From: Thiohalocapsa sp.
Lineage (GTDB): Bacteria; Pseudomonadota; Gammaproteobacteria; Chromatiales; Chromatiaceae
DNA: 61,602 nt
Assembly: GCF_022340605.1 (NCBI RefSeq)
Contig: NZ_JAJDNQ010000044.1
Location: 1-61,602 of the forward strand
Direction: 5' to 3'
Position 1 is the stretch's first letter; every line of letters starts with the position of its first letter. Below, piece by piece: positions 17,735-26,300 of this stretch. The translations under genes and the position numbers were made by a program. The notes beneath the pieces are model-generated. The model did not search any database, had not been told where the DNA came from, and saw only the letters and a program-made list of their open reading frames with translations.

Positions 17735-18196
17735 ATGCACGAGAAGACCGAGACCCGCGCCCGTGGCGCGCGCCTGACCATCCTGATCGCGCTGACGGGC
17801 TTGCTGCTCAGCGGCTGCGGCAAGGACCCCATGGGTCCCGACAACCGCCTCGCGCTCATGGCGCTGGGCAAGTGCCGCTATAGCCAGGCGCTGCAACTCA
17901 CCGACAACGCCATCGCCCGCGGGACGGCGCAGAACGTGCACCGCGCCTGGACGCTGAAGGCGGCGATCCTGCGCGACCGCGGCGACACCAAGGGCGCCGA
18001 AGCCCTGTACCCGAAGATTGCGGACGCCTGGCAGACAGCCAAGGGCCGCACCCTCACCGACGCGCGGCGCGAGCGCGATATCGACCTCTTCCTGCAAGTG
18101 GCGCGCGCCGAGCGCCAGAGCAACGGACTGCCGCCAGACTGCTCGGACGCCCCGACACCGCCGGGCGCGGCCCCGCGAGCGCCGGCCGGGGAATGA
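17735..18196 (+). CDS. Small predicted lipoprotein in the aas-zapE operon
   Basis: A signal sequence ending in the lipobox LLLSGC near residue 29 is followed by about 125 residues containing a TPR-like helical stretch (YSQALQLTDNAI, AWTLKAAILRDRGD, GAEALYPKI). I chose the ATG at 17735 because GGAGAG stands six bases before it; an in-frame ATG at 17714 overlaps the aas stop. No named family was recognised. Its position between a lipid-recycling enzyme and ZapE suggests an envelope role, but that is only context. Confidence 0.7.
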   Translation: MHEKTETRARGARLTILIALTGLLLSGCGKDPMGPDNRLALMALGKCRYSQALQLTDNAIARGTAQNVHRAWTLKAAILRDRGDTKGAEALYPKIADAWQTAKGRTLTDARRERDIDLFLQVARAERQSNGLPPDCSDAPTPPGAAPRAPAGE

Positions 18197-18206
18197 GCAC
18201 CAACGC

Positions 18207-19328
18207 ATGACGCCGACAGCCGCCTATCGGGAAGCCGTCGCGACCGGCCATCTGGAAGCGGACCCGGCGCAGCGGCGCGTCATCGCCGCGCTGGAGGCAC
18301 TCCACGACGACCTCGCGAAGCGACAGGCCGATGTGGCCGGGCACTCCGGCACAAGCGCGCCCCTCGGCCGCTGGGCCCGGCGTCTGCTCGGCCGCACCGG
18401 CACAGGCGCGCCGGTGCGCGGGCTCTACCTCTGGGGCGGTGTCGGCCGCGGCAAGACCCGACTCATGGACCTGTTCCACGACACCCTGCCCTTCGCAGCC
18501 AAACGGCGCGTGCATTTCCATCGCTTCATGCAGGACGTGCATGGCGAGCTGCGCCGGCTGGCCGGTCGTCGGAACCCACTGGAGCACCTCGGCGCAGACC
18601 TCGCGGCGCAGGTGCGAGTGCTGTGCCTCGACGAGATGCAGGTGAACGACATCGCCGACGCCATGCTGATGGCGGGCCTGCTGGACACGCTCTTCCGTTA
18701 CGATGTTACGCTGGTGACCACCGCCAACGTGCCACCGGAACAGCTCTACCGCGGCGGGCTGCAACGCCAGCGCTTCCTGCCGGCCATCGAACTGCTGCAG
18801 CGCCACTGCCGGGTGCTGGAGTTGGACGGCGGCATGGACTATCGGCTGCGCGCGCTGAATCGAGCTACGGTCTACCTCGAGCCCACGGGTGTGGCGGCAG
18901 ATGCTGCCCTGCGCCGCCACTTCGCCGCGCTGACCGCGGACGCCGCTCCCAGTACCGACCCTGTCGTGGTCAACAACCGACCAATTCCCTGCATCGCCCG
19001 CGACGACGGCGTCGTCTGGCTGGACTTCGATGTCGTCTGCAACATTCCGCGCTCCAAGAACGACTATCTGGAACTGGCCCGCGCCTTCCACACCGTGCTG
19101 CTCGCCAACCTGCGGGTCCTGGACGACGAGCAGAGCGACCGTGTCCATCGCCTGGTCACGCTGATCGACGCCCTCTACGACCGCTGCTGCAAGCTCATCT
19201 GCAGCGCCGACACCGCCCCGGCCGGTCTGTACACCGGTCGTGACATGGCCTTCGACTTTCGCCGCACCGCGAGCCGCCTGATAGAGATGCAAACGCGGCG
19301 TTATCTAGCGCGCCCGCACCTTGGCTAG
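18207..19328 (+). CDS. zapE: ZapE/AFG1-like ATPase
   Basis: A 373-residue P-loop ATPase of the AFG1 family. Walker A is GGVGRGKTR, followed by FHRFMQDVHGEL, the Walker B block LCLDEMQVNDIADAM, and the sensor region TTANVPPEQLYRGGLQRQRFLPAI. These are hallmarks of ZapE, a cell-division protein that associates with FtsZ under low oxygen or heat, and of mitochondrial AFG1. The ATG at 18207 lies 10 bases after the lipoprotein stop, consistent with translation from one mRNA. The C-terminal FDFRRTASRLIEMQ block is intact. Confidence 0.93.
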   Translation: MTPTAAYREAVATGHLEADPAQRRVIAALEALHDDLAKRQADVAGHSGTSAPLGRWARRLLGRTGTGAPVRGLYLWGGVGRGKTRLMDLFHDTLPFAAKRRVHFHRFMQDVHGELRRLAGRRNPLEHLGADLAAQVRVLCLDEMQVNDIADAMLMAGLLDTLFRYDVTLVTTANVPPEQLYRGGLQRQRFLPAIELLQRHCRVLELDGGMDYRLRALNRATVYLEPTGVAADAALRRHFAALTADAAPSTDPVVVNNRPIPCIARDDGVVWLDFDVVCNIPRSKNDYLELARAFHTVLLANLRVLDDEQSDRVHRLVTLIDALYDRCCKLICSADTAPAGLYTGRDMAFDFRRTASRLIEMQTRRYLARPHLG

Positions 19329-19597
19329 CACATTCCCCCGCTTTCTTCACCGCCCGCGCGGGTGTATGCTCCGCCGAAGTTGACGCCAGGCGCCTCCCGC
19401 TTGTCCCGCTCTGACACGCTGGCCACATCCCTGACCGGCTTTCCCTCGCATTGCGACCAGGACGAATGGCCGAGCGCCTCGCTTCAAGCTCTACCGCCCA
19501 TGCGCCTGCCGGGCGGGAACCGCAGCGCGATTTACGCATCGGCCGAGCGGCGGTTCTCTCTTTCCTACGATGCGTGTCTGCGAACGAGACGAGATTA

Positions 19598-19885
19598 ATG
19601 AATATCTATGTCGGCAACCTGCCCTATAGCGTGACTCAGGAGGACTTGCGCGAGACCTTTGCAGCCTTCGGGCAGGTGGACAGCGCTAACCTGATCACGG
19701 ACAAGTTCACTGGCCAATCGAAGGGCTTCGGCTTCGTCGAGATGCCCGACAACAGCGAGGCGGATGCCGCCATCAAGGCACTCAACGACCAGCCGCTGAA
19801 GGGTCGGCCGCTGCGCGTCAACCAAGCGAAGCCCCGCAGCGACCGTGGTGGTGGCAGCGGCGGCGGCCGCGGTGGGCGCTGGTAG
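19598..19885 (+). CDS. RRM-domain RNA-binding protein
   Basis: A 95-residue protein with one RNA-recognition motif: RNP2 is IYVGNLPY at residues 3-10 and RNP1 is KGFGFVEM near residue 42. The C-terminal tail is rich in Gly, Arg and Ser (RSDRGGGSGGGRGGRW). The size and tail match the glycine-rich cold-responsive Rbp proteins of cyanobacteria and many proteobacteria, which bind single-stranded RNA. The ATG at 19598 is the start of homology. A terminator follows at 19904, so it is probably a single-gene unit. Confidence 0.93.
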   Translation: MNIYVGNLPYSVTQEDLRETFAAFGQVDSANLITDKFTGQSKGFGFVEMPDNSEADAAIKALNDQPLKGRPLRVNQAKPRSDRGGGSGGGRGGRW

Positions 19886-19903
19886 AGGGAGCACGCAAAA
19901 AAG

Positions 19904-19932
19904 AAGGCCGGCATGCATCGCACGCCGGCCTT
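19904..19932 (+). terminator. Hairpin terminator after the RRM gene
   Basis: AAGGCCGGC and GCCGGCCTT form a perfect 9-bp stem around an 11-base loop, 18 bases after the RRM stop codon. The T-rich stretch TTGTCATTTCATTATT follows. A-rich sequence precedes the stem, so it could work in both directions. Confidence 0.7.
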
Positions 19933-20644
19933 GTCATTTCATTATTGTCAGTTACTTCAGCGCGCCAGGCGCTGTCCCGGTCCCATAGCCGATCCGATTC
20001 CAAGCGCCCGCGGTTGGCGGATGTGCTCCGCCGCACCTTACGGGCCAGGCGCCGGCCGTAGCGGCCGTCCGCGCCTTTGCGGTCATCTGGCGAGTCCCTT
20101 AGTGCGTCACTTGGCGGCCTAGCCTCTTTCGGTGCTGCGACCTCGCCGATGACCCTGTTTCTTCGTCCCTGTTCAGGACCTTGCGCGGTGCCACTCTGTG
20201 CCAATGGCACCGGCGTTACGCCCTGGGCGGCAGGCTACCGCAGCGGAGCCTGCCTGCAATGTCTTAAGCAGAAACCGGACCAAGACTCCGGCATTTTTTA
20301 ATTTCAAAAACTTAGGCAAGATCATCGACCCTTTGCAGGGCGCCATTTGCAACTTGCAAAGCAAACCGCATCGCATATCCTGCGAATTGTGTCCGCGCGG
20401 GGAACAAGTTGCCCATTCGCGTCCTGGGCGGCGGCCCAGACGGCAACGCCGCCGATACGCCCGCCGGTGCCTCCAAATACGCTCGGCCCATAGCCCAGCA
20501 ACACGCCCCGCGCCCGCTCGCCGCCGGAGACGACGGCTACCAAGGCAGGCCGTAGAATAAAGACCCTTTTTCAAGACGGCAGGTTCCGCGCGGACGAGTC
20601 GGCCGACGCGAGCTCACCGTCCCTACCCCAGCCCGGAGAGACCG
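19933..20644. other. About 700 bases without a recognisable gene
   Basis: No open frame here shows family motifs. The minus strand has short open stretches (for example the word YGPSVFGGTGGRIGGVAVW near 20440-20500) that could be gene debris but match nothing I know. An A/T-rich patch lies at 20290-20320 in otherwise GC-rich DNA. The end probably holds the promoter of the Trm112-like gene. Confidence 0.4.
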
Positions 20645-20854
20645 ATGCTGAACAAGAAGCTCCTGGACATCCTCGTCTGCCCCGTCACCAAAGGACCGTT
20701 GATCTACGATCGCGAGGCAAACGAGCTCATCTCCGTCGCCGCCCGGCTCGCCTATCCGGTCGTCGACGACATTCCAGCGCTGATCGAAGGCGACGCGCGC
20801 GCCCTGAGCGAGGAAGAAGCGGAGCGCCTCCGCAAGGCACAACCACAGCGCTGA
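20645..20854 (+). CDS. Trm112/YcaR family small protein (UPF0434)
   Basis: A 69-residue protein with the family pattern [17 protein letters not shown], then [21 protein letters not shown]. In bacteria this family usually stands near lpxK and kdsB; in eukaryotes Trm112 activates methyltransferases. The ATG at 20645 follows GGAGAGACC. Here it is followed by the convergent acyl-CoA ligase gene, not by kdsB, so the usual context is missing. Only one of the zinc-ribbon cysteines (VCP) is present, as is common in the bacterial group. Confidence 0.92.
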   Translation: MLNKKLLDILVCPVTKGPLIYDREANELISVAARLAYPVVDDIPALIEGDARALSEEEAERLRKAQPQR

Positions 20855-20902
20855 GGGCGCTGTCGACCGTGACATGGCCGCGCCGCCGGACGCGGCGCCC
20901 GG

Positions 20903-22477
20903 TCAGTTGACGCCGCGCTCCACCTCACCGGCGCGGCGCAGTTCCCGCTTGAGGATCTTGCCAGCGGCGTTCTTCGGCAGACCTGACACCACCTCGATGC
21001 GGCGCGGAATCTCGTGGCTGCCCAAGTGCTCCCGACACCACGCCTTCAACACGCCGGGGTCGGCGCTCTGCCCGGGCGCGGTCGTGACGAAGGCGACGGG
21101 AATCTCGCCATGGGTGCGGTGCGGCTCGCCGACCACAGCCACCTCGGCGACGCTCGGGTGGCGCGCGAGAACCTCCTCGATAATGCGCGGGTAGACGTTG
21201 ATGCCGTTGCTGATGATGAGGTCCTTGATCCGGTCCACCAGGTAGAAATACCCGTCGGCATCGCGCCAGCCGAGGTCACCGGTGCGAAACCAGCCATCGA
21301 AGAATGCCTGCGCGGTCTCGTCCGGCAACTGCCAGTAGCCGCGCATCACGCCGGGGCTGCGCACGCAGACCTCGCCGTAGTCGCCGTCCGGCAGGGTGTT
21401 GCCCTCGGCGTCGGCGATACGCATTTCGACGCCGGGCAGCGGCGGGCCGATTGAGCCGCGCTTGCGCGGACCCTGCGGCGGGTTCACGGCGGTGACGGGG
21501 CCGCATTCCGTGGGACCGTCGCCCTCGAGGATGGGCACGCCGAAGCGCTGCTCGAAGGCGTCCAGCAGCGCCACCGGCATGGCGGCACCACCGGAAATGG
21601 CCAGCCGCACCGGCTTCCAGGCATTCACCTGCTCGTCGCCGAGGCGCATCAGCACCGCGTACAGGCTCGGCACGCCGAGGAAGATGCTGGCGTGATGCAT
21701 CGCGATGGCCTGCGTGACGGCCTGCGGATCGAAGCGCGTCACCGGCACCATCGCAGCGCCCGCCAGCAGAGGCATCAACATACCCACGGTGCCGGCAAAG
21801 GCATGGAACATCGGCAGCACGACCAGGACGCGATCCACGCCGGGCTTGACCCCCAGCGCATGGGCGACGGCCCGGGCATTGGCGGCAAGATTGCCGTGGG
21901 TCAGCACCGCCCCCTTGGGCCGCCCGGTGGTGCCGGAGGTGTAGAGGATCACGGCGTCGTCCCCGCCGCCGCGCTGCACCTGCGGTGCGGTTCTGGGTTG
22001 CACCAATTGATGCAGGTGACAATCGAGTACAGGGGCATCGTCGTCGAAGGCGATGCCGACCCGCAGGCGCACGTCGGGCGCTTCCGCCAGCGCGGCGGCG
22101 GCACCTTCGACCAGCGAGGCGTGGAAGAACAGCGCGCGGGCACCGGAGTCCCGCAACATGAAGGCGATCTCGCGCGGGTTCAGTAGCAGGTTGACGGGCA
22201 CCACGACGGCGCCGGCCTTGAGGCAGCCCAGGTAGACGACGACGAAGTCGGCGCCGTTGGGGCAATACAGCGCGATGCGCTCGCCCGGACGAATGCCACG
22301 CTCGGCCAGCGAGCCAGCGATGCCATCGCTGGCAATGTCCAGCGCCGCGTAGGTCCAGACCGGGGCGTCGGCGAATACCGCACCCCGCTCCGGATGGGCT
22401 CGCGCCGTTGCCCGGAACAGGCTCAGCAGATCGTCTCCGGCACCGGACTGCTGCGGTGCCGCGTCTTCGCCACCCAC
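20903..22477 (-). CDS. Acyl-CoA synthetase (AMP-forming), long-chain type
   Basis: The 524-residue protein is an adenylate-forming ligase that activates a carboxylic acid with ATP and CoA. It has the P-loop YTSGTTGRPKG, a GPTECGPV motif in place of YGxTE, the hinge region YLVDRIKDLIISNGINVYP and the C-terminal Lys block NAAGKILKREL. It starts at GTG 22477, 13 bases after the hemN stop on the same strand, so it is probably the last gene of a prmB-hemN operon. Fatty acids are the likely substrate class; chain length cannot be judged. Confidence 0.88.
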   Translation of the reverse strand: MGGEDAAPQQSGAGDDLLSLFRATARAHPERGAVFADAPVWTYAALDIASDGIAGSLAERGIRPGERIALYCPNGADFVVVYLGCLKAGAVVVPVNLLLNPREIAFMLRDSGARALFFHASLVEGAAAALAEAPDVRLRVGIAFDDDAPVLDCHLHQLVQPRTAPQVQRGGGDDAVILYTSGTTGRPKGAVLTHGNLAANARAVAHALGVKPGVDRVLVVLPMFHAFAGTVGMLMPLLAGAAMVPVTRFDPQAVTQAIAMHHASIFLGVPSLYAVLMRLGDEQVNAWKPVRLAISGGAAMPVALLDAFEQRFGVPILEGDGPTECGPVTAVNPPQGPRKRGSIGPPLPGVEMRIADAEGNTLPDGDYGEVCVRSPGVMRGYWQLPDETAQAFFDGWFRTGDLGWRDADGYFYLVDRIKDLIISNGINVYPRIIEEVLARHPSVAEVAVVGEPHRTHGEIPVAFVTTAPGQSADPGVLKAWCREHLGSHEIPRRIEVVSGLPKNAAGKILKRELRRAGEVERGVN

Positions 22478-22490
22478 GGCAGGGAGACCG

Positions 22491-23951
22491 TCAGATGACC
22501 TTGGAGAAACCCACCGGCCCCTGCTTCGCTTCCAGGTAGGCGTCGAAAGCCATGCAGATGTTGCGGATCAGCAGACGCCCCTTGGGCAGCACGCCAATGC
22601 CGTTGCGGTCCACCACCAGCAGGTCGTCCTGCTGCATGCCTTCGAGCTTCGCCAGGCTGCGGCCGAAGTAGTCGGCGAAATCGATGTCCCAGCGCCGCTC
22701 CACGTCGGCGAAGTCGAGCCGGAAATGGCAGATGAGCCGGGTGATGACGTCGCGGCGGATCTCGTCGTCACGGTTCAGCTCGATGCCGCGGAACACGGGC
22801 AGGCGGCCGGCGTCGATGTCCTCGTAGTAGGCGTCCAGCTCGCGGCGGTTCTGGCCGTAGGTCGTGCCCACCTTGCCGATGGAAGTGACACCGAGGCCGA
22901 TCAGGTCGCAGTCGGCATGGGTCGAGTAGCCCTGGAAGTTGCGGTACAGGGTGCCGTCACGCTGGGCGCGGGCGAGCTCGTCGTCGGGCCTGGCGAAATG
23001 GTCCATGCCGATGTAGAGCCAGCCGGCCTCGCCCAGGCGCTCGGTGGTGGCTTGGAGGATTTCGAGCTTCACCTCCGGCGGCGGCAGGTCGTCGTCTTTG
23101 ATGCGCCGCTGCGGCATGAAGCGCGTGGGCAGGTGCGCATAGTTGAACACCGACAGCCGGTCCGGCCCCACGGCGATGATGCGCTCCACGGTCTGCATGA
23201 AGCTCTCCGCGGTCTGGTGCGGCAGACCGTAGATGAGATCGATGCTGATGGAGCGGAAGCCCGCGCTACGCGCCGCCTCCAGCACCGCCATGGTCTCGTC
23301 TTCGGTCTGGATGCGGTTGACGGCCTTCTGCACCCTCGGATCGAAGTCCTGCACACCCAGGCTCATGCGGTTGAAGCCGAGCTCGCGCAGCAGCTCGACG
23401 GTGTCGCCGTGAGCCTCGCGCGGGTCGATCTCGATGGAGAACTCGCCCGTCTCATCGTCGGCGAGCTTGAAGTGCTTGCGCGTCTGCGCCATCAGCTCGC
23501 GCATCTGGTCGTGGCTGATGAAGGTCGGCGTGCCGCCGCCCCAGTGCAGTTGCTCCACCACACGGTCGTCGTCGAACAGCGCCGACTGCATGGCGAGTTC
23601 CTGGTACACCCGATCCAGATAGGGCTGCACCAGCGAGCGGTCCTTGGTAGCGATCTTGTTGCAGGCACAGTAGAAGCAGACCGTGTCGCAGAACGGAATG
23701 TGGAAGTAGAGCGACAGCGGCCGGCCGCTCGAATTGGTCTCCCGGCACACCTCGGCATAGCGGGCGGCATCAAAGGCCGGGTCGAACTCCACCGCGGTGG
23801 GATAGGAGGTATAGCGCGGGCCGCTCTGGTCGTAGCGCTTGATCAGATCGAGGTCGAAGACCGTGCGCTGATCGTCGCCGGCGGACGTGGCCGGCCGCGC
23901 CGCCTGTGGGTCGGCCTGGTCTCCAGCTGTGGGTCGGTTATTGTCAAGCAT
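22491..23951 (-). CDS. hemN: Oxygen-independent coproporphyrinogen III dehydrogenase HemN
   Basis: A radical SAM enzyme of haem and (bacterio)chlorophyll synthesis that oxidatively decarboxylates coproporphyrinogen III without oxygen. The 486-residue chain has the cluster motif CDTVCFYCAC (CX3CX2CXC), which is specific to HemN, after RYTSYPTAVEFDP and YFHIPFC. The N-terminus is extended by about 30 Ala/Asp-rich residues. The start ATG at 23951 overlaps the end of a tiny upstream ORF by eight bases and has GGAGG ten bases before it. The downstream neighbour is the acyl-CoA ligase. Confidence 0.95.
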   Translation of the reverse strand: MLDNNRPTAGDQADPQAARPATSAGDDQRTVFDLDLIKRYDQSGPRYTSYPTAVEFDPAFDAARYAEVCRETNSSGRPLSLYFHIPFCDTVCFYCACNKIATKDRSLVQPYLDRVYQELAMQSALFDDDRVVEQLHWGGGTPTFISHDQMRELMAQTRKHFKLADDETGEFSIEIDPREAHGDTVELLRELGFNRMSLGVQDFDPRVQKAVNRIQTEDETMAVLEAARSAGFRSISIDLIYGLPHQTAESFMQTVERIIAVGPDRLSVFNYAHLPTRFMPQRRIKDDDLPPPEVKLEILQATTERLGEAGWLYIGMDHFARPDDELARAQRDGTLYRNFQGYSTHADCDLIGLGVTSIGKVGTTYGQNRRELDAYYEDIDAGRLPVFRGIELNRDDEIRRDVITRLICHFRLDFADVERRWDIDFADYFGRSLAKLEGMQQDDLLVVDRNGIGVLPKGRLLIRNICMAFDAYLEAKQGPVGFSKVI

Positions 23952-24024
23952 CGTTTTCCTCCAGCTCGAGCCCGCGGCGGTGGGTCTCGTTGATCTGTTT
24001 CAGTATTGCCCGGCGCAAGCTCAT
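23944..24024 (-). CDS. Possible 26-residue ORF coupling prmB to hemN
   Basis: An ATG at 24024 overlaps the prmB stop in an ATGA arrangement, and its own TGA lies eight bases inside hemN. The peptide is MSLRRAILKQINETHRRGLE plus six acidic residues (LEENDA): a basic amphipathic helix followed by an acidic end. Overlap on both sides is what translationally coupled genes look like, but at this length chance is a real alternative. No family was recognised. Confidence 0.35.
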   Translation of the reverse strand: MSLRRAILKQINETHRRGLELEENDA

Positions 24025-24956
24025 AGTGCCGCAACCGCCTCTGCGAATTGGTCATGATGGGCGGCGAGCGTGTCGCTGTCCAACGTGAACGCGCCCTCGC
24101 CGCCCCGCTCGAATTCCAGCCAGGTGAACGCCACCTCCGGCAGGAGCGCCGCCAGCGCCGCCGCGCTGTTGCCGACCTCCACCACCAGGATGCCGTCATC
24201 GGCGAGATAGTCCGGAGCATCCCGCAGGATGCGCAGCACGAGATCCAGCCCGGTCTCGCCGGCAGCCAGCGCCAGTCCCGGCTCGTGCCGATACTCCGCG
24301 GGCAGTGTCTCCATCTCCGCGGCGCTCACATACGGCGGATTGGAGATGATCACGTCGTAGCCGTCGTCATCGTCACTACCGATACCCGCGAACAGGTCCG
24401 ACTCCAGCACCCGCACCCGCTCCCCGAGCCCGTGGCGCCGCCAATTGCGCCGCGCAACCGCGAGCGCCGCGGGAGAGATGTCCGCCAAGTCCACGGCCGT
24501 ATCCGGCAGATACACCGCGGCAGCAATGCCGAGACAGCCGCTGCCGCAGCACAGATCCAGCACCCGCCGCACTCGCTCCGGATCGGCCCAGGGCGCGAAG
24601 CCCTGCTCGATGAGCTCCGCCAGCGGCGAGCGCGGAATCATGACCGCCTCGTCCACGTCGAAGTCCAGGCCGGCAAAGCGGATGCTGCCGGTCAGATAGG
24701 CCACCGGGCGACGCTCGTCGATGCGCCTTGCCAGCAGCGCCAGCACGGCATCACGCTCCGTGGCTGTCACGTGGCAGCCACCGTATTCCGCCGCCAGCTC
24801 GAAGGGCAGATGCAGCGCGTGGGCGACGAGCCAATGGGCCTCGTCGCGCGCGTTGTCGGTACCATGGCCGAAGTACAGGCCCGCGGCCGCAAACCGGCTC
24901 GCACCCCAGCGCACGAGATCATCGATGGTGGTCAGCGCGTCGGTGTCGGCGGGCAT
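24021..24956 (-). CDS. prmB: Ribosomal protein uL3 glutamine methyltransferase PrmB
   Basis: A class I methyltransferase of 311 residues that methylates a Gln of ribosomal protein L3. The SAM-binding motif is LDLCCGSGCLGIA, and the catalytic loop SNPPYV is the NPPY signature of the HemK family. The N-terminal helical domain (DDLVRWGASRF, TDNARDEAHWLV) separates PrmB from PrmC. The start ATG at 24956 is where homology begins. The frame is open to 25175 but that part encodes degenerate proline/glutamate repeats produced by a tandem DNA repeat. prmB appears to lead an operon with hemN. Confidence 0.93.
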   Translation of the reverse strand: MPADTDALTTIDDLVRWGASRFAAAGLYFGHGTDNARDEAHWLVAHALHLPFELAAEYGGCHVTATERDAVLALLARRIDERRPVAYLTGSIRFAGLDFDVDEAVMIPRSPLAELIEQGFAPWADPERVRRVLDLCCGSGCLGIAAAVYLPDTAVDLADISPAALAVARRNWRRHGLGERVRVLESDLFAGIGSDDDDGYDVIISNPPYVSAAEMETLPAEYRHEPGLALAAGETGLDLVLRILRDAPDYLADDGILVVEVGNSAAALAALLPEVAFTWLEFERGGEGAFTLDSDTLAAHHDQFAEAVAAL

Positions 24957-25009
24957 GGAATCATCGTGGATGCTGGCTGGCCGGACGGTGGGGCGACGGC
25001 GGACTGGCC

Positions 25010-25135
25010 GGGTTTGCGGACACTCGGCTCCGGGACACTCAGCTCCGAAACTCAGCTCCGGGATGCTTGGCTTTGGGACCGTGCGCTCCGGGACCGCAGA
25101 CTCTGGACCCGTGAGCTCTGGGACCGTGGGCCTCG
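25010..25135. repeat. Degenerate tandem repeat upstream of prmB
   Basis: Words such as CTCCGGGAC, CTCTGGACC and TGGGACCGT recur about every 10 and 20 bases from 25010 to 25135. On the minus strand the DNA stays in frame with prmB and would encode Pro/Glu-rich residues. This is probably a decayed minisatellite in the leader, not part of the enzyme. Confidence 0.5.
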
Positions 25136-25302
25136 AGGCACGACGCACGCCCCGGCGCCGCCGAAATCGAAGCATAGCACCAAAATCGCATGGTCTTCAG
25201 ACAGTCACAGCGCCGTTGACGGGCGTCATCTTGCACCGCCCCATCATCACACCAGCGTCCGCTTTCATGTCGGCACCGCCTTTGTGCTGCCGATCGCGCG
25301 CT

Positions 25303-25525
25303 GTTCGGCTTAGGCTGCGCTAACCCGACCCCCATGACCGCTGCGCCAGGCGCGCCGGCGTGGGAGCGCCACTGCTTTTGTGGCGCGATGGCGGCCGCGC
25401 TACTGGTTGCTGCTTGGCGGTTACTCGGGGCGTTGTATGTTGCCTTGGCGCCGGTCGCGGCACCGAGAGTGCCGCTCCCAGAGGGCTGCAGATTGTCGGG
25501 TTACGCTATCGCTAATCCGACCTAC
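25303..25525. repeat. BIME-like pair split by another repeat
   Basis: The left arm at 25303-25330 (ending GCTAACCCGACC) and the right arm at 25495-25525 (GTCGGGTTACGCTATCGC, ending CCGACCTAC) are the two halves of the repeat seen intact at 44007-44089 and 60379-60461. There the arms are 25-30 bases apart; here 164 bases separate them, most of it the element at 25360-25481. Related short palindromes in proteobacteria are spread by RAYT transposases. Confidence 0.7.
25360..25481 (+). repeat. 122-bp GTGGGAGCG element, copy A
   Basis: It begins GTGGGAGCGCCACTG and ends AGTGCCGCTCCCA, giving inverted ends. Internally it carries TTTTGTGGCGCGA, GTTACTCGGGGC and GCGCCGGTCGCGGCACCGAGA. Two more copies lie at 53931 and, inverted, at 59861. 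The 14 bases before it (CCAGGCGCGCCGGC) are also shared with the 59861 copy. It codes for nothing recognisable. Confidence 0.75.
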
Positions 25526-25705
25526 GATCTGCTCGTTTTCGGAGTTGCGAACAACACGTTCACGGTCTCCTTGCAGACCGCCGCCTCCGCCGGCCAAGAG
25601 AAGCCGGCAAGCGTCCGGGGCGCCCTGCGCCTACCGGACGATGCCACAACCGGGGGTTCGAGGGGGAGAACTCAGGGGGAAGCTCGAGGGTGGTGGGTTG
25701 GCGCC

Positions 25706-26167
25706 TCAGGCGGCCCGCTGCTTGCTGTCGCTCAGCAACCGCTTGCTGTCGATGGTGGCCTCGCGCTGACCACGCTCGACGAGATCGGCAAGGCTGATCT
25801 GGCTGAGGAAGGTGAAGATCTCGTCGCTGAGTTGGTCCCAGAGCGAGTGGGTCAGACAACGCTGACCGTCGCGGCAGTTCTCGCGGCCGCCACAGCGCGT
25901 GAACTCCACCCACTCGTCCACGGCACAGATGATGTCGGCGATGGAGATGTCGCCGGCGGGCTTGCCGAGGTAGTAACCGCCGCCTGGACCACGGATACCG
26001 CGCACCAGTTGCTTGGCGCGCAGCGATGCGAACAACTGCTCCAGGTACGACAGTGAAATCCCCTGATTCACAGAGATGTCGGACAAGGTCACCGGTCCTT
26101 TGCCCGAGTGCAGGGCCAGGTCCAACATAGCGGTGACCGCATACCTACCTTTCGTCGAGAGTCTCAT
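25706..26167 (-). CDS. iscR: IscR, iron-sulfur responsive Rrf2 regulator
   Basis: The 153-residue regulator begins [18 protein letters not shown], has a winged helix to about residue 65 with the GPGGGYYLG wing, and a cluster-binding region [13 protein letters not shown] near residues 92-104 (CX5CX5C, as in IscR). With a [2Fe-2S] cluster it represses Fe-S assembly genes; without it, it acts on other promoters. The expected iscS-iscU-iscA genes are not downstream: repeats and prmB follow. Either isc lies elsewhere or this is a second IscR. A candidate IscR site stands upstream at 26259. Confidence 0.92.
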   Translation of the reverse strand: MRLSTKGRYAVTAMLDLALHSGKGPVTLSDISVNQGISLSYLEQLFASLRAKQLVRGIRGPGGGYYLGKPAGDISIADIICAVDEWVEFTRCGGRENCRDGQRCLTHSLWDQLSDEIFTFLSQISLADLVERGQREATIDSKRLLSDSKQRAA

Positions 26168-26258
26168 GGTGCGATGCCTTGAAAGGGTTGGGGCGCTGGG
26201 CCGTGATCTCTTCAGCGACGGTCGCCGAGGCGAGAGTGCCGTCGCTGATCCGTGGCGA

Positions 26259-26283
26259 ATATCCTAGCTCGGAACTTGGTTAT
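26259..26283 (-). promoter_or_regulatory. Candidate IscR-binding site before iscR
   Basis: This 25-bp imperfect palindrome begins ATATCCTAGC and ends CTTGGTTAT, with outer ATA/TAT and inner CC/GG symmetry. That is the length and outer pattern of the type 1 IscR site of enterobacteria, although several inner bases differ. It lies 92 bases before the iscR ATG. A TTGACA hexamer (minus strand, 26295-26300) is just upstream and could be the -35 box. Confidence 0.4.
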
Positions 26284-26300
26284 GGGCTAGTGATTGTCAA

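Noticed and set aside
19818..20210. A 130-codon minus-strand ORF opposite the end of the RRM gene
   Set aside because: It overlaps the RRM tail and the terminator, and its sequence shows no recognisable domain.
24957..25175. N-terminal extension of PrmB by 73 residues
   Set aside because: The extension is encoded by a degenerate tandem repeat and has no counterpart in the family; the ATG at 24956 fits the known N-terminus.
25334..26056. A 240-codon plus-strand frame across the repeats and opposite iscR
   Set aside because: It runs through the 122-bp repeat and a BIME arm and is antisense to a certain gene.
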